From the NCBI GenBank assembly GCA_937890745.1, contig CALADH010000096.1:11156-75155 (forward strand): a stretch of DNA of 64,000 bases. Direction: 5' to 3'. How positions within the stretch are numbered: the first letter of the stretch is position 1; the number at the start of each line of letters is the position of its first letter. The notes below the pieces were generated by a model. It saw nothing but the letters and a program-made list of their open reading frames with translations, was not told the DNA's origin and ran no database searches. The position numbers were made by a program, and so were the translations under genes. This DNA is from Scybalocola_A sp900557175 (GTDB lineage Bacteria > Bacillota > Clostridia > Lachnospirales > Lachnospiraceae). This document shows positions 52,802-61,728 of this stretch, in pieces.

Positions 52802-53333
52802 ACTCACAATACTCAGAGTTGCGCTTATTCCGGTTTTTGTTGTATTTTTCCTCGGCAGCGAAAGCTGGGGCGGCTGGGCGCGCATTGTGGCTTTGATCGT
52901 TTTTGTCATTGCCAGCCTTACAGACCTTTTGGACGGAAAAATTGCGAGAAAATATAATCTTGTCACAAATTTCGGAAAATTTATGGATCCTCTGGCTGAT
53001 AAACTGCTTGTCGCTGCTGCGCTTATCTGTTTCGTGGACATGGGACGTATTGCTTCATGGATTGTGCTTATTATTATTTCAAGAGAATTTATTATCAGCG
53101 GTTTCAGACTTGTGGCTGCAGAATCCGGTATTGTCATTGCGGCAAGCTGGTGGGGCAAAATAAAAACAGCAGTGATGATGGTGACGATTATTTTTATGCT
53201 GCCGGATTTCGGCGGTGCTGCCGTGCATGTGATTGAACAGATTTTAGTCTATGCATCGCTTATTTTAACTGTAGTTTCATTAATTGATTATATTGCCAAA
53301 AATAAAAAGGTAATTACAGGGGGCAGGATGTAA
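52785..53333 (+). CDS. pgsA: CDP-diacylglycerol-glycerol-3-phosphate 3-phosphatidyltransferase
   Basis: 182 residues, about five membrane helices. The CDP-alcohol phosphotransferase signature is complete: DLLDGKIARKYNLVTNFGKF followed by MDPLADK, matching DxxDGxxAR-x8-GxxxDxxxD. It makes phosphatidylglycerol phosphate, feeding phosphatidylglycerol for lipoteichoic acid. The start overlaps rimO by 17 bp; AGGAGATG lies upstream. Confidence 0.95.
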   Translation: MNLPNKLTILRVALIPVFVVFFLGSESWGGWARIVALIVFVIASLTDLLDGKIARKYNLVTNFGKFMDPLADKLLVAAALICFVDMGRIASWIVLIIISREFIISGFRLVAAESGIVIAASWWGKIKTAVMMVTIIFMLPDFGGAAVHVIEQILVYASLILTVVSLIDYIAKNKKVITGGRM

Positions 53334-54575
53334 ATGACAGCGGAGATTATTTCTGTCGGTACAGAAATATTACTTGGAAATATCGTAAATACAAACGCCG
53401 CCTTTTTGGCAGAGCAGTGTGCGTCTTTAGGACTGTCCTGTTTTTATCAGACGGTTGTCGGAGACAATGAGGCAAGACTTTTGGAAACAATAAAAACAGC
53501 GCTCTCACGCAGTGATATTGTTATTTTAAGCGGTGGTCTCGGACCGACGGATGACGATCTGACAAAAGAGACGGCGGCAAAAGCCGCCGGACGACCACTT
53601 GTTCCGGATGAACATTCGCGTCAGAAGATTGCGGCATATTTTGAGGCTGTCGGCCGCATACCGACGGAAAATAACTGGAAGCAGGCGCTTATACCAAAAG
53701 GCGCCGTTGTTCTTGATAATGATAACGGTACGGCGCCGGGACTTATGGTAGAAACCGATGGAAAATATATGTTTTTACTTCCGGGGCCGCCGGATGAGCT
53801 TGTTCCTATGTTTAAGGAAAAGGCAGCGCCTTATATAAGAAAGCTTTCCGGGGAAGTTATCGTTTCTAAGACTGTAAAATTATGCGGCATCGGAGAGAGT
53901 GCTGCTGCGGAAAAAATCAAAGATATGATTGACGGCGGCATAAATCCGACCATTGCCCCATATGCAAAAATCGGAGAAGTTCATTTGAGAGTAACGGCAA
54001 GAGCCGAAAGTGAGACATCGGCATCCGCACTTATTTCGCCTGTTGTTGACGAGCTTTGCCGGCGCTTTGGCGATGCGGTTTATACAACAGATGAAAATGA
54101 AACGCTTGAGATGTGTCTTATAAAGCTTCTGAAGAAAAAAGGATTGACGGTGACAACAGCGGAATCATGTACAGGCGGTCTTTTGTCGGCACAGCTTGTC
54201 AATGTGCCGGGGGCTTCTGAAGTTTTCAATATGAGTGCAGTCACTTATGCCAATGCGGCAAAGGAAAAAATACTCGGTGTGCCAAAGGATGTTTTAGAAA
54301 AGTACGGTGCAGTCAGTGTGCAGACAGCCCGCGCTATGGCAGACGGTGCAGCCGCCTTTTCGGGGGCTGATGCTGCCCTGTCAGTGACAGGTATTGCAGG
54401 ACCGGACGGCGGTACAAAGGAAAAACCGGTAGGCCTTGTTTATATCGGCTGTCATGTATGCGGAAAAACCGAGGTTATCGAATGTCATTTCCGGGGAAAC
54501 CGGGAAAAGGTCAGAATGCAGACCGTCATCAGGGCAATGAATTTTGCACGGCTGAGACTTTTGCGTGATGCATAA
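53334..54575 (+). CDS. cinA: CinA family protein (competence/damage-inducible; NMN deamidase)
   Basis: 413 residues. The N-terminal MoCF-like domain (1-170) opens AEIISVGTEILLGNIVNTNA and the C-terminal PncC domain (about 255-410) has TTAESCTGGLLSAQLVNVPG with the catalytic Ser and TGIAGPDGG. The PncC half deamidates nicotinamide mononucleotide in pyridine nucleotide recycling. It starts right after the pgsA stop. The usual recA neighbour is not next to it. Confidence 0.94.
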   Translation: MTAEIISVGTEILLGNIVNTNAAFLAEQCASLGLSCFYQTVVGDNEARLLETIKTALSRSDIVILSGGLGPTDDDLTKETAAKAAGRPLVPDEHSRQKIAAYFEAVGRIPTENNWKQALIPKGAVVLDNDNGTAPGLMVETDGKYMFLLPGPPDELVPMFKEKAAPYIRKLSGEVIVSKTVKLCGIGESAAAEKIKDMIDGGINPTIAPYAKIGEVHLRVTARAESETSASALISPVVDELCRRFGDAVYTTDENETLEMCLIKLLKKKGLTVTTAESCTGGLLSAQLVNVPGASEVFNMSAVTYANAAKEKILGVPKDVLEKYGAVSVQTARAMADGAAAFSGADAALSVTGIAGPDGGTKEKPVGLVYIGCHVCGKTEVIECHFRGNREKVRMQTVIRAMNFARLRLLRDA

Positions 54576-54591
54576 GGAGGCAGATACACGG

Positions 54592-56487
54592 ATGAAAAAG
54601 TTAAAATGGATTTTAGCAGCGGTGCTGTGTATTTTGGCCGCAGTGTCACTTTATGGCTGCAAAAATGTTCCGACGATGACAATTGACACAAAGCTTGAAA
54701 TTAATTCAAATTTTGACGGCGAACGTATAATGAGCGCCGCCATTGATAAAAATACGCTGAATACAATTTTTGACGGTGATGTTTTAAAACTTCAGGCGAT
54801 GATTGAAAAGTACTGCCCGGTTCAGATGAGCTGCCGTGCGTCTGCATCGGAAAATGGCGGTGCCACTGTTGAAATGTCTGTACCGTTTGCTTCATATAGT
54901 GAATATAAAAATAAGATTGGGACTATTTTGGAAAAAGCGCCGGACGTCAATCCGGCAGTTTACTATGAGTATTCTAACAATCTTTTTAAAAGCGGCTATA
55001 CAATTGAAGAAAAGTTTTGTTCGGCAGACTTGTTTTACTGGCTGACAGATGCGCTGAAAACAGAATTTTCTTCACTTGAAGATGAAGATTTATCGAAGCT
55101 TTATCAAAATGGTAAAACAGAGATTGTATTTAACGGCGAGACTGTAGAGACCGACAGCTATATCAGTTATACGACAATGGCGTCACACGGTTTTAAGTCG
55201 ATGCACGCTTATACGACAATTAATGCGGATGAAACGCTGACGGCTTCTGTGGAATTGACAATCAGCCACGAAAACAGGGAGGCTATTGCAAACCTTGACG
55301 GACTGATGGCAAAAACGGCATCAGGTGGTATTTCCATGATGACGAAGCGCAAAAGTGACAGCATCACATATGTCTATTCTTTTGATGCTATTTCAATGTC
55401 ATCTTATATCAGCCGTATGAATACAATTTTGCGGACAGACAACACGATTTTTGAAATTACAACGGCGCAGGATGATACACAGACATTAAAAGCTAGACAG
55501 TACATCCATCAATTTCTGGATGCATCTTATTTTGTAGATTATTCTCTGCCGGATGCCTCTGTCGTTTACAGTGTGACACTTCCGGGCAAGCTGTCCTTTG
55601 ATTCATGCGACGGCGTCGGCGGCTATATTACAGACACCGATTATACATCGGACGAAAACACGACGACGGCGGTTGTTGTTATGAATCCGAGTGATGAAGT
55701 GACCGTCGGTTTTGACACAGATATTTCACTGGAAAAAATCGATGCTTACACAAAAGTTTATAACGATCACAAGCTTGAGCGGAAAATCAGCTTTTATTTA
55801 TCTTCGGATAAGGATGCGCTGATCGGTGCCAACTTTACGGAAAAGCTTAATGAGCATACAAACGAAAATATAAGCTTTGAAAAAACCGAGGGTGACGATA
55901 CAGCAGTTTATGATGTGACAATACAGGCAAAAAGTCCGAAGGAGATGTCAAGTCTGACGGCGCTGTTTTTAAACGGTACAGAGTCTGTGCAGGATATTTC
56001 CATGAGCGGCGGCATTAACGAAAAAAACAGTCTTCACAAAATACGCTTTGCCTACAATGATATGATTGACTTTTCATCATTTTTGGGCGGATCGGATGTC
56101 ACGGACGGTATTGTGTATACCTTTGAATATCCGGGCGGCTATACAGCGTCTTTTGAGGATGCTTCCGCCTATGAGGAGGTTTCACAAAACGGCAACCGGC
56201 TGTCATGTAAGACATTTAATAAGACTGTATCTGTAAAAACAACGGCAGAAAAAGCAAACGTGGAAGGCTACCTGCTTCAGGTATTTTGGTATCTGTCGCT
56301 TGTGGGCATTTTACTTTCGATGTTGTTCAGTCTGCCGAATCTTATCCGCTGTGCAAAAGCACGGCACTTTTCCGGTGAAGAACTGGAAATTTATACAAAA
56401 AAAGGCTATATTATTGTGACAATATTTGCTGTCAGCATTGTCATATTTGCTATTGCATCAGTAAGGCTGATTTTTGGGGTGTATTAA
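54592..56487 (+). CDS. Large lipoprotein with C-terminal membrane helices, unknown function
   Basis: 631 residues. A lipoprotein signal ends SLYGC (Cys near 21). The extracytoplasmic region has a repeated beta-rich plan with phrases such as TKLEINSNFDGERIMSAAID and VYSVTLPGKLSFDSCDGVGG. Two membrane helices close the protein (about 562-585 and 605-628) around a short cytoplasmic loop. No family is recognised with certainty. ATG 54592 with AAGGAGG upstream is used; the earlier ATG at 54565 overlaps cinA. It is last in the ftsK-cinA run and is followed by a terminator. Confidence 0.75.
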   Translation: MKKLKWILAAVLCILAAVSLYGCKNVPTMTIDTKLEINSNFDGERIMSAAIDKNTLNTIFDGDVLKLQAMIEKYCPVQMSCRASASENGGATVEMSVPFASYSEYKNKIGTILEKAPDVNPAVYYEYSNNLFKSGYTIEEKFCSADLFYWLTDALKTEFSSLEDEDLSKLYQNGKTEIVFNGETVETDSYISYTTMASHGFKSMHAYTTINADETLTASVELTISHENREAIANLDGLMAKTASGGISMMTKRKSDSITYVYSFDAISMSSYISRMNTILRTDNTIFEITTAQDDTQTLKARQYIHQFLDASYFVDYSLPDASVVYSVTLPGKLSFDSCDGVGGYITDTDYTSDENTTTAVVVMNPSDEVTVGFDTDISLEKIDAYTKVYNDHKLERKISFYLSSDKDALIGANFTEKLNEHTNENISFEKTEGDDTAVYDVTIQAKSPKEMSSLTALFLNGTESVQDISMSGGINEKNSLHKIRFAYNDMIDFSSFLGGSDVTDGIVYTFEYPGGYTASFEDASAYEEVSQNGNRLSCKTFNKTVSVKTTAEKANVEGYLLQVFWYLSLVGILLSMLFSLPNLIRCAKARHFSGEELEIYTKKGYIIVTIFAVSIVIFAIASVRLIFGVY

Positions 56488-56529
56488 GTGAATAAGAAGC
56501 AGGAAGTAAATGATTTCTGCACAATAAAT

Positions 56530-56566
56530 AAGGTCTCCGTCCAAATGGTCGGGGACCTTTAAAATT
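56530..56566. terminator. Bidirectional terminator between convergent genes
   Basis: AAGGTCTCCG (56530-56539) pairs with CGGGGACCTT (56550-56559), one G-U pair, flanked by A/T-rich runs. It can serve the lipoprotein gene and the minus-strand membrane protein gene. Confidence 0.7.
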
Positions 56567-56584
56567 ATATAGTGCGTGAAATTT

Positions 56585-57226
56585 TTAAAGTGTTTTTTTG
56601 TTCCGACGTCCTGACGCAATATAGCAGACAGCACAGATGGCACTGCCCAAAATCACTAAGGCAAGTATCATGATCGCACAGTGCATAAAAAAGGTGTCGG
56701 GCAGCACAGTGATGATTGCGTCCTCTGACGGATTAAAAATCCAGTAGTCATTTGAAAAGAAAATGTGGTGAAAGGTCACAAAGGCTTTTTTCCAGTTGGC
56801 AGCAATAAAAATGCCCAGTGCCGCCGGAATGACGATAGTAAATATGGCGGTAAGCTTTAAATAAAGCCTGTCTTTTTTCTTTATATTAATAAAAATAAGT
56901 ACGGCTGAAAGGATAAAGGCGGCAATGCCGATGCACTGGATGCCGACAAAGATTGCTTTGACTTCTTCAAAGTGGATGCGGCCGTGTTCGGACATGGCAA
57001 AGTCGGGAAATTCTAAGGTGTCATTGTTAAACATGGAGTTATAATCAATAAGGATATCATAATTCTTTTTGATTGTTTTGGCATCGACGCCGGAAGTTTC
57101 GGCAATGTTTAAGTGGCCGATGTCAAAATAATAAAGCGGTCTGAAGTTTAAGGTGATGGTGACGGATAAGGCAATAATAAGCATCATAAGGCTTGCCGCC
57201 GTCATGATATTTCTGAATAATTTCAT
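56585..57226 (-). CDS. DUF1461/TIGR01906-type integral membrane protein
   Basis: 213 residues, four membrane helices. The first helix is followed by an extracytoplasmic loop with NYDILIDYNSMFNN and FPDFAMSEHGRIHFEEVK, and later FHHIFFSNDYWIFNPSED; these are typical of the TIGR01906 membrane family, whose function is unknown. ATG 57226 with AGGAGG upstream is chosen over one at 57262. It stands alone and is convergent with the lipoprotein gene. Confidence 0.82.
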   Translation of the reverse strand: MKLFRNIMTAASLMMLIIALSVTITLNFRPLYYFDIGHLNIAETSGVDAKTIKKNYDILIDYNSMFNNDTLEFPDFAMSEHGRIHFEEVKAIFVGIQCIGIAAFILSAVLIFINIKKKDRLYLKLTAIFTIVIPAALGIFIAANWKKAFVTFHHIFFSNDYWIFNPSEDAIITVLPDTFFMHCAIMILALVILGSAICAVCYIASGRRNKKTL

Positions 57227-57359
57227 CGTAAATCCTCCTGTTGTGTTGCCGGCAAAGGACAAAGCATCTGCCGGAAGTTAAAATAAGTATACGATGAAGT
57301 GAAACTATGGTCAAGTCATGAGCGGTCAGGACATGACATAAAGTTTTGGATAAAAGCGC

Positions 57360-57389
57360 TTTACATCAGTGATATTCCTGTGGTATACT
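57360..57389 (+). promoter_or_regulatory. Promoter of the queuine salvage operon
   Basis: TTTACA (57360-57365), 18-base spacer, extended -10 TGGTATACT (57381-57389). About 195 bases of leader follow. Confidence 0.65.
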
Positions 57390-57427
57390 TGATACGCTTA
57401 AAATTCATAAAATCAGAGGACACTCTG

Positions 57428-57464
57428 GACTTGTTCGCAAACTTCCAAGGATAAAAAACTAAGA
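57428..57464 (+). promoter_or_regulatory. preQ1-I riboswitch aptamer
   Basis: CTTG (57430-57433) and CAAG (57446-57449) form P1 around a loop TTCGCAAACTTC that parallels the Thermoanaerobacter preQ1-I loop, and the 3' tail GATAAAAAACTAAG contains the B. subtilis preQ1-I tail ATAAAAAACTAA. This A-rich tail and compact stem are diagnostic of the class. The genes downstream fit queuosine salvage. Confidence 0.85.
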
Positions 57465-57494
57465 ATCTTTAAGTTACTTTACATTGCGTTCTCC

Positions 57495-57523
57495 GGGCTG
57501 CCGTCATCAAGGGCAGCTTTTAT
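57495..57523 (+). terminator. Riboswitch expression-platform terminator
   Basis: GCTGCC (57497-57502) and GGCAGC (57512-57517) with a nine-base loop, then TTTTATATT. It lies 30 bases past the aptamer, so ligand binding probably favours termination. Confidence 0.7.
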
Positions 57524-57590
57524 ATTGATTAAGTTTGCTGTGGAGGGCGCAGGCGATGGTGCCGATTATAAAAGTAAGGAGATAGGAGAG

Positions 57591-58637
57591 ATGAATTTGA
57601 TTCCAAACAAAAAAGTTATTATTGATTGTGATCCCGGCATTGATGATGCGCTGGCGCTGATGCTTGCCTTAGCTTCAAAGGAGATTGAAGTGCGTGCGGT
57701 GACGGTTGTGTGCGGTAATGTACCTGTAGATATGGGTACGGCAAATGCTAAGCTTGTTTTAAAGCTTATGGGCAGGGAGGATATCCCTGTGATTGCGGGT
57801 GCCAAAGAACCGCTTTCACGTCCGCTTGTGACAGCTCAGGATACCCATGGTATGGATGGGCTTGGTGAAACAAAGTGGGGTGAGATGGCAAAGAAGCTTT
57901 ATGGCTCAGACGGTGCGGCTTCTAAGGAAAATATGGCGGCAGCCTATATCGCAGAGTCATTGTCTTGTGAACCCGGTATTTCTGTCATTGCCCTCGGACC
58001 GATGACAAATATTGCAGCAGCGATGAAGATGAACGTTGAAGCATTTAAAAATATCGGTTACTTTATAAGCATGGGCGGCAGCTATAAAAGTCATGGCAAT
58101 TGTTCGCCGGTGGCTGAATTTAATTATTGGGTTGATCCGGAGGCGGCACGTTATGTTTATGAGCATACGCCTGTCAAAATTCACATGGTTGGCCTTGATG
58201 TGACAAGAGAAATTGTTTTAAGGCCGGATATATGCAGTTTAATCAGCCGTTTTGAAAATGAGCGGGCTGAATTTATATTAGATATTACAAAGTTTTATAC
58301 AGATTTTCACTGGAAGCAGGAGAAAATTCTTGGCTGTGTCATCAATGATCCGCTGGCTGTGGCCTATTTTCTCAGCCTTTGTACAGAAAAAGAAAGTCTT
58401 TGTACCGGATTTGACAGCTATGTGACGGTAGAGACCGAAGGCCTTTGCGCCGGACAGAGTATTGTGGATGATTACGGTTTCTGGCAGAAGCCATCCAATG
58501 CACATATACTTACAAAGACAGACACCAGTCGTTTTATGACGATGTTTTTGACGGCATTATTTCCTGAATATACCGCGGACATTAAAATCGGACTTTCCCA
58601 TGTTTATGGTGTAAAGGGGGTGGAAATCCATGAATAA
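57591..58637 (+). CDS. queK: Nucleoside hydrolase, queuosine hydrolase QueK-like
   Basis: 348 residues of the inosine-uridine nucleoside hydrolase fold. IIDCDPGIDDALALMLA is the calcium-binding DxDPGxDD motif and CVINDPLAVAYF the later Asp. The family splits N-glycosidic bonds. Assignment to queuosine rests on the preQ1-I riboswitch upstream and on gene order with QrtT- and QueL-like genes, the arrangement known from Clostridioides difficile queuine salvage. ATG 57591 is preceded by TAAGGAGATAGGAGAG; an earlier in-frame ATG at 57525 lies in the terminator region. Confidence 0.83.
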   Translation: MNLIPNKKVIIDCDPGIDDALALMLALASKEIEVRAVTVVCGNVPVDMGTANAKLVLKLMGREDIPVIAGAKEPLSRPLVTAQDTHGMDGLGETKWGEMAKKLYGSDGAASKENMAAAYIAESLSCEPGISVIALGPMTNIAAAMKMNVEAFKNIGYFISMGGSYKSHGNCSPVAEFNYWVDPEAARYVYEHTPVKIHMVGLDVTREIVLRPDICSLISRFENERAEFILDITKFYTDFHWKQEKILGCVINDPLAVAYFLSLCTEKESLCTGFDSYVTVETEGLCAGQSIVDDYGFWQKPSNAHILTKTDTSRFMTMFLTALFPEYTADIKIGLSHVYGVKGVEIHE

Positions 58638-59205
58638 GCGTCCTCAGATTATAAAACAATGCATGACAGCCTTTGGTATTGCAATCAATATTGCAGGTGC
58701 TTTTATTGCAATGAATCTTCATTTGCCGATTTATATGGATTCCATCGGTACGGTTATGAATGCGGCGCTTCTTGGCCCCGGATGGGCTGTAGCGACAGGC
58801 CTTTTGGGCAGTATTTTAAGCGGCGTACTTTTTGATGTATATTCATTTTATTTTGCCCCGGTACAAATATTTACGGGACTGATTGCGGGCTATCTTTTTA
58901 AGACAAAGTGGCTGCATAAAAAATATGTTCCGGTTGGAACACTTGCATTTTCTTTGCCTGTATCTTTAGTCAGCGCAATGATTTCTGCCTTTGTTTTTGG
59001 CGGAATCACATCGTCCGGCTCATCTTTTTTGGTACAGATTATGACAAAAGCGGGAATGAATCTGACAATGAGCTGTTTTATTGTTCAGATAATTACAGAT
59101 TATGCAGATAAACTGGCTGCCGTACTTATTGTCAGTGCAGTAATGGCGGCGATGGGCAGTGAGATGAGAAATAAGCTTAGGGGGAGCGTTCATGGACAGG
59201 TATAG
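58630..59205 (+). CDS. qrtT: ECF transporter S component, QrtT-like queuosine/queuine uptake
   Basis: 191 residues, six membrane helices. NIAGAFIAMNLHLPIYMDSI and a Gly-rich second helix (ATGLLGSILSGVLFDVY) match S components found next to QueK and QueL genes. It would bring queuosine or queuine into the cell with a shared EcfAAT motor. It overlaps queK by 8 bp and queL by 14 bp, so the three are tightly coupled. Confidence 0.8.
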   Translation: MNKRPQIIKQCMTAFGIAINIAGAFIAMNLHLPIYMDSIGTVMNAALLGPGWAVATGLLGSILSGVLFDVYSFYFAPVQIFTGLIAGYLFKTKWLHKKYVPVGTLAFSLPVSLVSAMISAFVFGGITSSGSSFLVQIMTKAGMNLTMSCFIVQIITDYADKLAAVLIVSAVMAAMGSEMRNKLRGSVHGQV

Positions 59206-59881
59206 TAAAATTACAAATAAAAATATAAGGGAAATCGTCCTTTTAAAAGCATTTCCGTGTGCGTGGGGCAAGTGTGCGTTCTGCGATTATATTGATGATA
59301 ATTCGAGAGATGAGGCAGCAATGATAAAGCTTAATGAAGAAGTGCTTTCTCATGTGACCGGTGAGTTTGGCGTGCTTGAGGTAATTGATTCGGCGAGCTG
59401 CTTTGAACTTCCGAAAGCAACGCTTGCACAAATCCGTCAGCTTGTCCGCGACAGGGATATCGGACGTCTTTTTTTTGAGAGCCACTGGATGTACAGAAAG
59501 CATCTTGATAAAATGCGTGAATATATGGGCGTGCCGATTACATACAAAATAGGTATTGAAACATTTGACAATGATTTCAGGGAGCGCGTGCTCAACAAGC
59601 ATGCCGATTTTAAAAAGCCGGAAGAAGTGGCAGCCTATTTTGATTCACCGTGTATTATGGTTGGTATAGAAGGGCAGACAAAGGAAATGATTGACAGGGA
59701 CATCGACATTTTGAAAAATTACTTTAAGCTGGGTACGGTCAATGTGTACACGAACAATACAACGAAAATCCGCCGTGACGAGGCGCTTGTCCGCTGGTTT
59801 ACAGAGAAGTATCATTATCTTGAAAATGATCCGTCAATCGAGGTTTTGTGGCAGAATACGGATTTCGGCGTCGGCGACTGA
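59192..59881 (+). CDS. queL: Radical SAM protein, QueL-like queuine lyase
   Basis: 229 residues. The cysteine motif is FPCAWGKCAFCDY, a CxxxxCxxC in place of the canonical CxxxCxxC, near residues 24-32. The rest is a partial TIM barrel (YKIGIETFDNDFRERVLNKH; IMVGIEGQTKEMIDRDIDIL). QueL converts queuine to preQ1, which Tgt and QueA/QueG can use. Assignment comes from the motif, length and operon. AGGGGGAG lies upstream inside qrtT. Catalysis is not provable from sequence. Confidence 0.8.
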   Translation: MDRYSKITNKNIREIVLLKAFPCAWGKCAFCDYIDDNSRDEAAMIKLNEEVLSHVTGEFGVLEVIDSASCFELPKATLAQIRQLVRDRDIGRLFFESHWMYRKHLDKMREYMGVPITYKIGIETFDNDFRERVLNKHADFKKPEEVAAYFDSPCIMVGIEGQTKEMIDRDIDILKNYFKLGTVNVYTNNTTKIRRDEALVRWFTEKYHYLENDPSIEVLWQNTDFGVGD

Positions 59882-59904
59882 TTTGGAAAAATGAAATTTT
59901 AATC

Positions 59905-59933
59905 TTGTAAAGCGTTAAATAATGTGCTATAAT
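59905..59933 (+). promoter_or_regulatory. Promoter of thrC
   Basis: TTGTAA (59905-59910), 17-base spacer, TATAAT (59928-59933) with TGC extension at 59925-59927. Confidence 0.78.
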
Positions 59934-59977
59934 TTCACAAAACTAAGGCTATTGAGCGAGGAAAGGATTGAAATGCG

Positions 59978-61465
59978 ATGAAGCTTACATATAAGAGCAC
60001 GAGAGGAAATGAAAAAGTGACGGCGTCCTACGCAATTTTGAAAGGATTGGCAGATGACGGCGGTCTTTTTGTGCCGGAGTTTATTCCAAAGCTGGATATA
60101 TCTGTTGATGCGCTGGCGAAGATGAGCTACAGGGAAGTGGCTTATGAGGTGATGAAGCTTTTTCTGACGGATTTTACGGAAAAGGAGCTTAAATCCTGTA
60201 TTGACAGGGCATATGATGAGAAGTTTGATACGGAAGCGATCGTTCCGATAAAATGGGCGGACGGCGCAGCTTTTCTTGAACTGTTCCACGGTAAGACAAT
60301 TGCATTTAAGGATATGGCGCTGTCTATTCTGCCGCATCTTCTGACAACGGCCGCCAAAAAGAATGATGTTCATAATGAGATAGTTATTTTGACGGCGACG
60401 TCGGGCGATACAGGCAAGGCGGCCATGGCAGGCTTTGCAGATGTTGCAGGTACGAAGATTATCGTATTTTATCCGAAGGACGGCGTCAGTCCGGTTCAGG
60501 AGAAGCAGATGGTGACTCAGAAGGGTGAGAATACGTTTGTTGTCGGAATCCGCGGTAATTTTGACGATGCGCAGACAGGCGTTAAAAAGATGTTTAACGA
60601 CAGAACGCTTGCAGCTGAACTTGCAGCGCACGGTTTTCAGTTTTCTTCGGCGAACTCGATCAACATCGGCCGCCTTGTGCCTCAGATCGTCTATTATGTT
60701 TACGCTTATGCACAGCTTCGGGCAGCAGGACAGCTTGATGAGGGCGAGCTGATGAACGTTGTTGTGCCGACGGGAAATTTCGGAAATATTCTTGCTGCGT
60801 ATTATGCTAAAAATATGGGGCTTCCGATCAATAAGCTGATTTGTGCGTCCAATGAAAATAAGGTGCTTTATGATTTCTTTGAGACAGGGCGCTATGACAG
60901 AAACCGCGACTTTATATTGACGTCATCGCCGTCTATGGATATTTTAATCTCAAGCAATCTTGAGCGTCTGATTTATAAAATTTCCGGTGAGGACAGTGCC
61001 AAAAATAAGGCGTTTATGGAAAATCTGACAAAAGACGGCGTTTATGAAATTTCAGACGAGATGCGGGCGGCACTTTCAGATTTTTACGGGAATTTTGCCA
61101 CAGAAGAAGAAACCGCACAGACAATTCGCTCGGTTTACGAACAGGACGGTTATGTGCTTGATACGCATACGGCGGTGGCAGATACAGTTTACCGCAAGTA
61201 TAAGGCAGAAACAGGCGATATGACAAAGACAGTCATTGCGTCCACGGCAAGTCCGTATAAATTTGCAGGCAGCGTGATGACAGCCATTGATAAGAAATAT
61301 GAGGGGATGGACGATTTTGCCCTGATTGATGAGCTCGGACGTATTTCGGGCGTCAGCGAGCCGGAGGCTGTGAAAGAAATCCGTACAGCGCCGGTACGTC
61401 ATACGACAGTCTGCGACGTCTGTGACATGGAAAAGACAGTAAAGCAGTGGCTTAAAATTGAGTAA
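59978..61465 (+). CDS. thrC: Threonine synthase
   Basis: 495 residues of the long bacterial type. Converts O-phosphohomoserine to threonine with pyridoxal phosphate. The N-terminal YKSTRGNEKVTASYAILKGL and GLFVPE are typical; the PLP lysine is in TIAFKDMALSILP, and TATSGDTGKAAMAGF and VVPTGNFGNILAAYYAK bind the phosphate. It has its own promoter and terminator and is a single-gene unit. Confidence 0.96.
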   Translation: MKLTYKSTRGNEKVTASYAILKGLADDGGLFVPEFIPKLDISVDALAKMSYREVAYEVMKLFLTDFTEKELKSCIDRAYDEKFDTEAIVPIKWADGAAFLELFHGKTIAFKDMALSILPHLLTTAAKKNDVHNEIVILTATSGDTGKAAMAGFADVAGTKIIVFYPKDGVSPVQEKQMVTQKGENTFVVGIRGNFDDAQTGVKKMFNDRTLAAELAAHGFQFSSANSINIGRLVPQIVYYVYAYAQLRAAGQLDEGELMNVVVPTGNFGNILAAYYAKNMGLPINKLICASNENKVLYDFFETGRYDRNRDFILTSSPSMDILISSNLERLIYKISGEDSAKNKAFMENLTKDGVYEISDEMRAALSDFYGNFATEEETAQTIRSVYEQDGYVLDTHTAVADTVYRKYKAETGDMTKTVIASTASPYKFAGSVMTAIDKKYEGMDDFALIDELGRISGVSEPEAVKEIRTAPVRHTTVCDVCDMEKTVKQWLKIE

Positions 61466-61500
61466 AAAGAGTGGAACGACTCTTTAGTGATTTTATGCAA

Positions 61501-61535
61501 ACAGCCGGACTTTTTTGAGTCCGGCTGTAAATTTT
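61501..61535 (+). terminator. Terminator of thrC
   Basis: ACAGCCGGACT (61501-61511) and AGTCCGGCTGT (61518-61528) form a perfect 11-bp stem, then AAATTTTT. Confidence 0.88.
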
Positions 61536-61718
61536 TGTGACATAGGAAATTGCTTCCTATGTCACAAAAAAGCTCCGCGAGGGATGCGACCAGATGCATA
61601 TGGAATATGACTGCCTACGGCAGTCTGCATCTGGCGCGCAAAGCGGAGCAAGTCCCTCAAGGATTGAGGAATTTAGGGCGTTCGAAGCGGACTTGTCCGC
61701 TTTGTGCCCAAAAGGCAC
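61532..61718. repeat. Train of inverted repeats, possible mobile-element remnant
   Basis: Successive structures: 17-bp arms TTTTTGTGACATAGGAA/TTCCTATGTCACAAAAA (61532-61570); a concentric set GCTCCGC/GCGGAGC (61572-61578, 61643-61649), CCAGATGCA/TGCATCTGG (61590-61598, 61626-61634) and GACTGCC/GGCAGTC (61609-61625); AAGCGGAC/GTCCGCTT (61685-61702); GTGCC/GGCAC (61704-61718). No credible gene is present. It may be a structured RNA, a palindromic repeat or a transposon end. Confidence 0.6.
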
Positions 61719-61728
61719 TGTGTACGCA

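Noticed and set aside
57396..57590. TPP, purine or THF riboswitch in the leader of the nucleoside hydrolase operon
   Set aside because: None of their conserved cores is present, whereas the preQ1-I stem and A-rich tail are.
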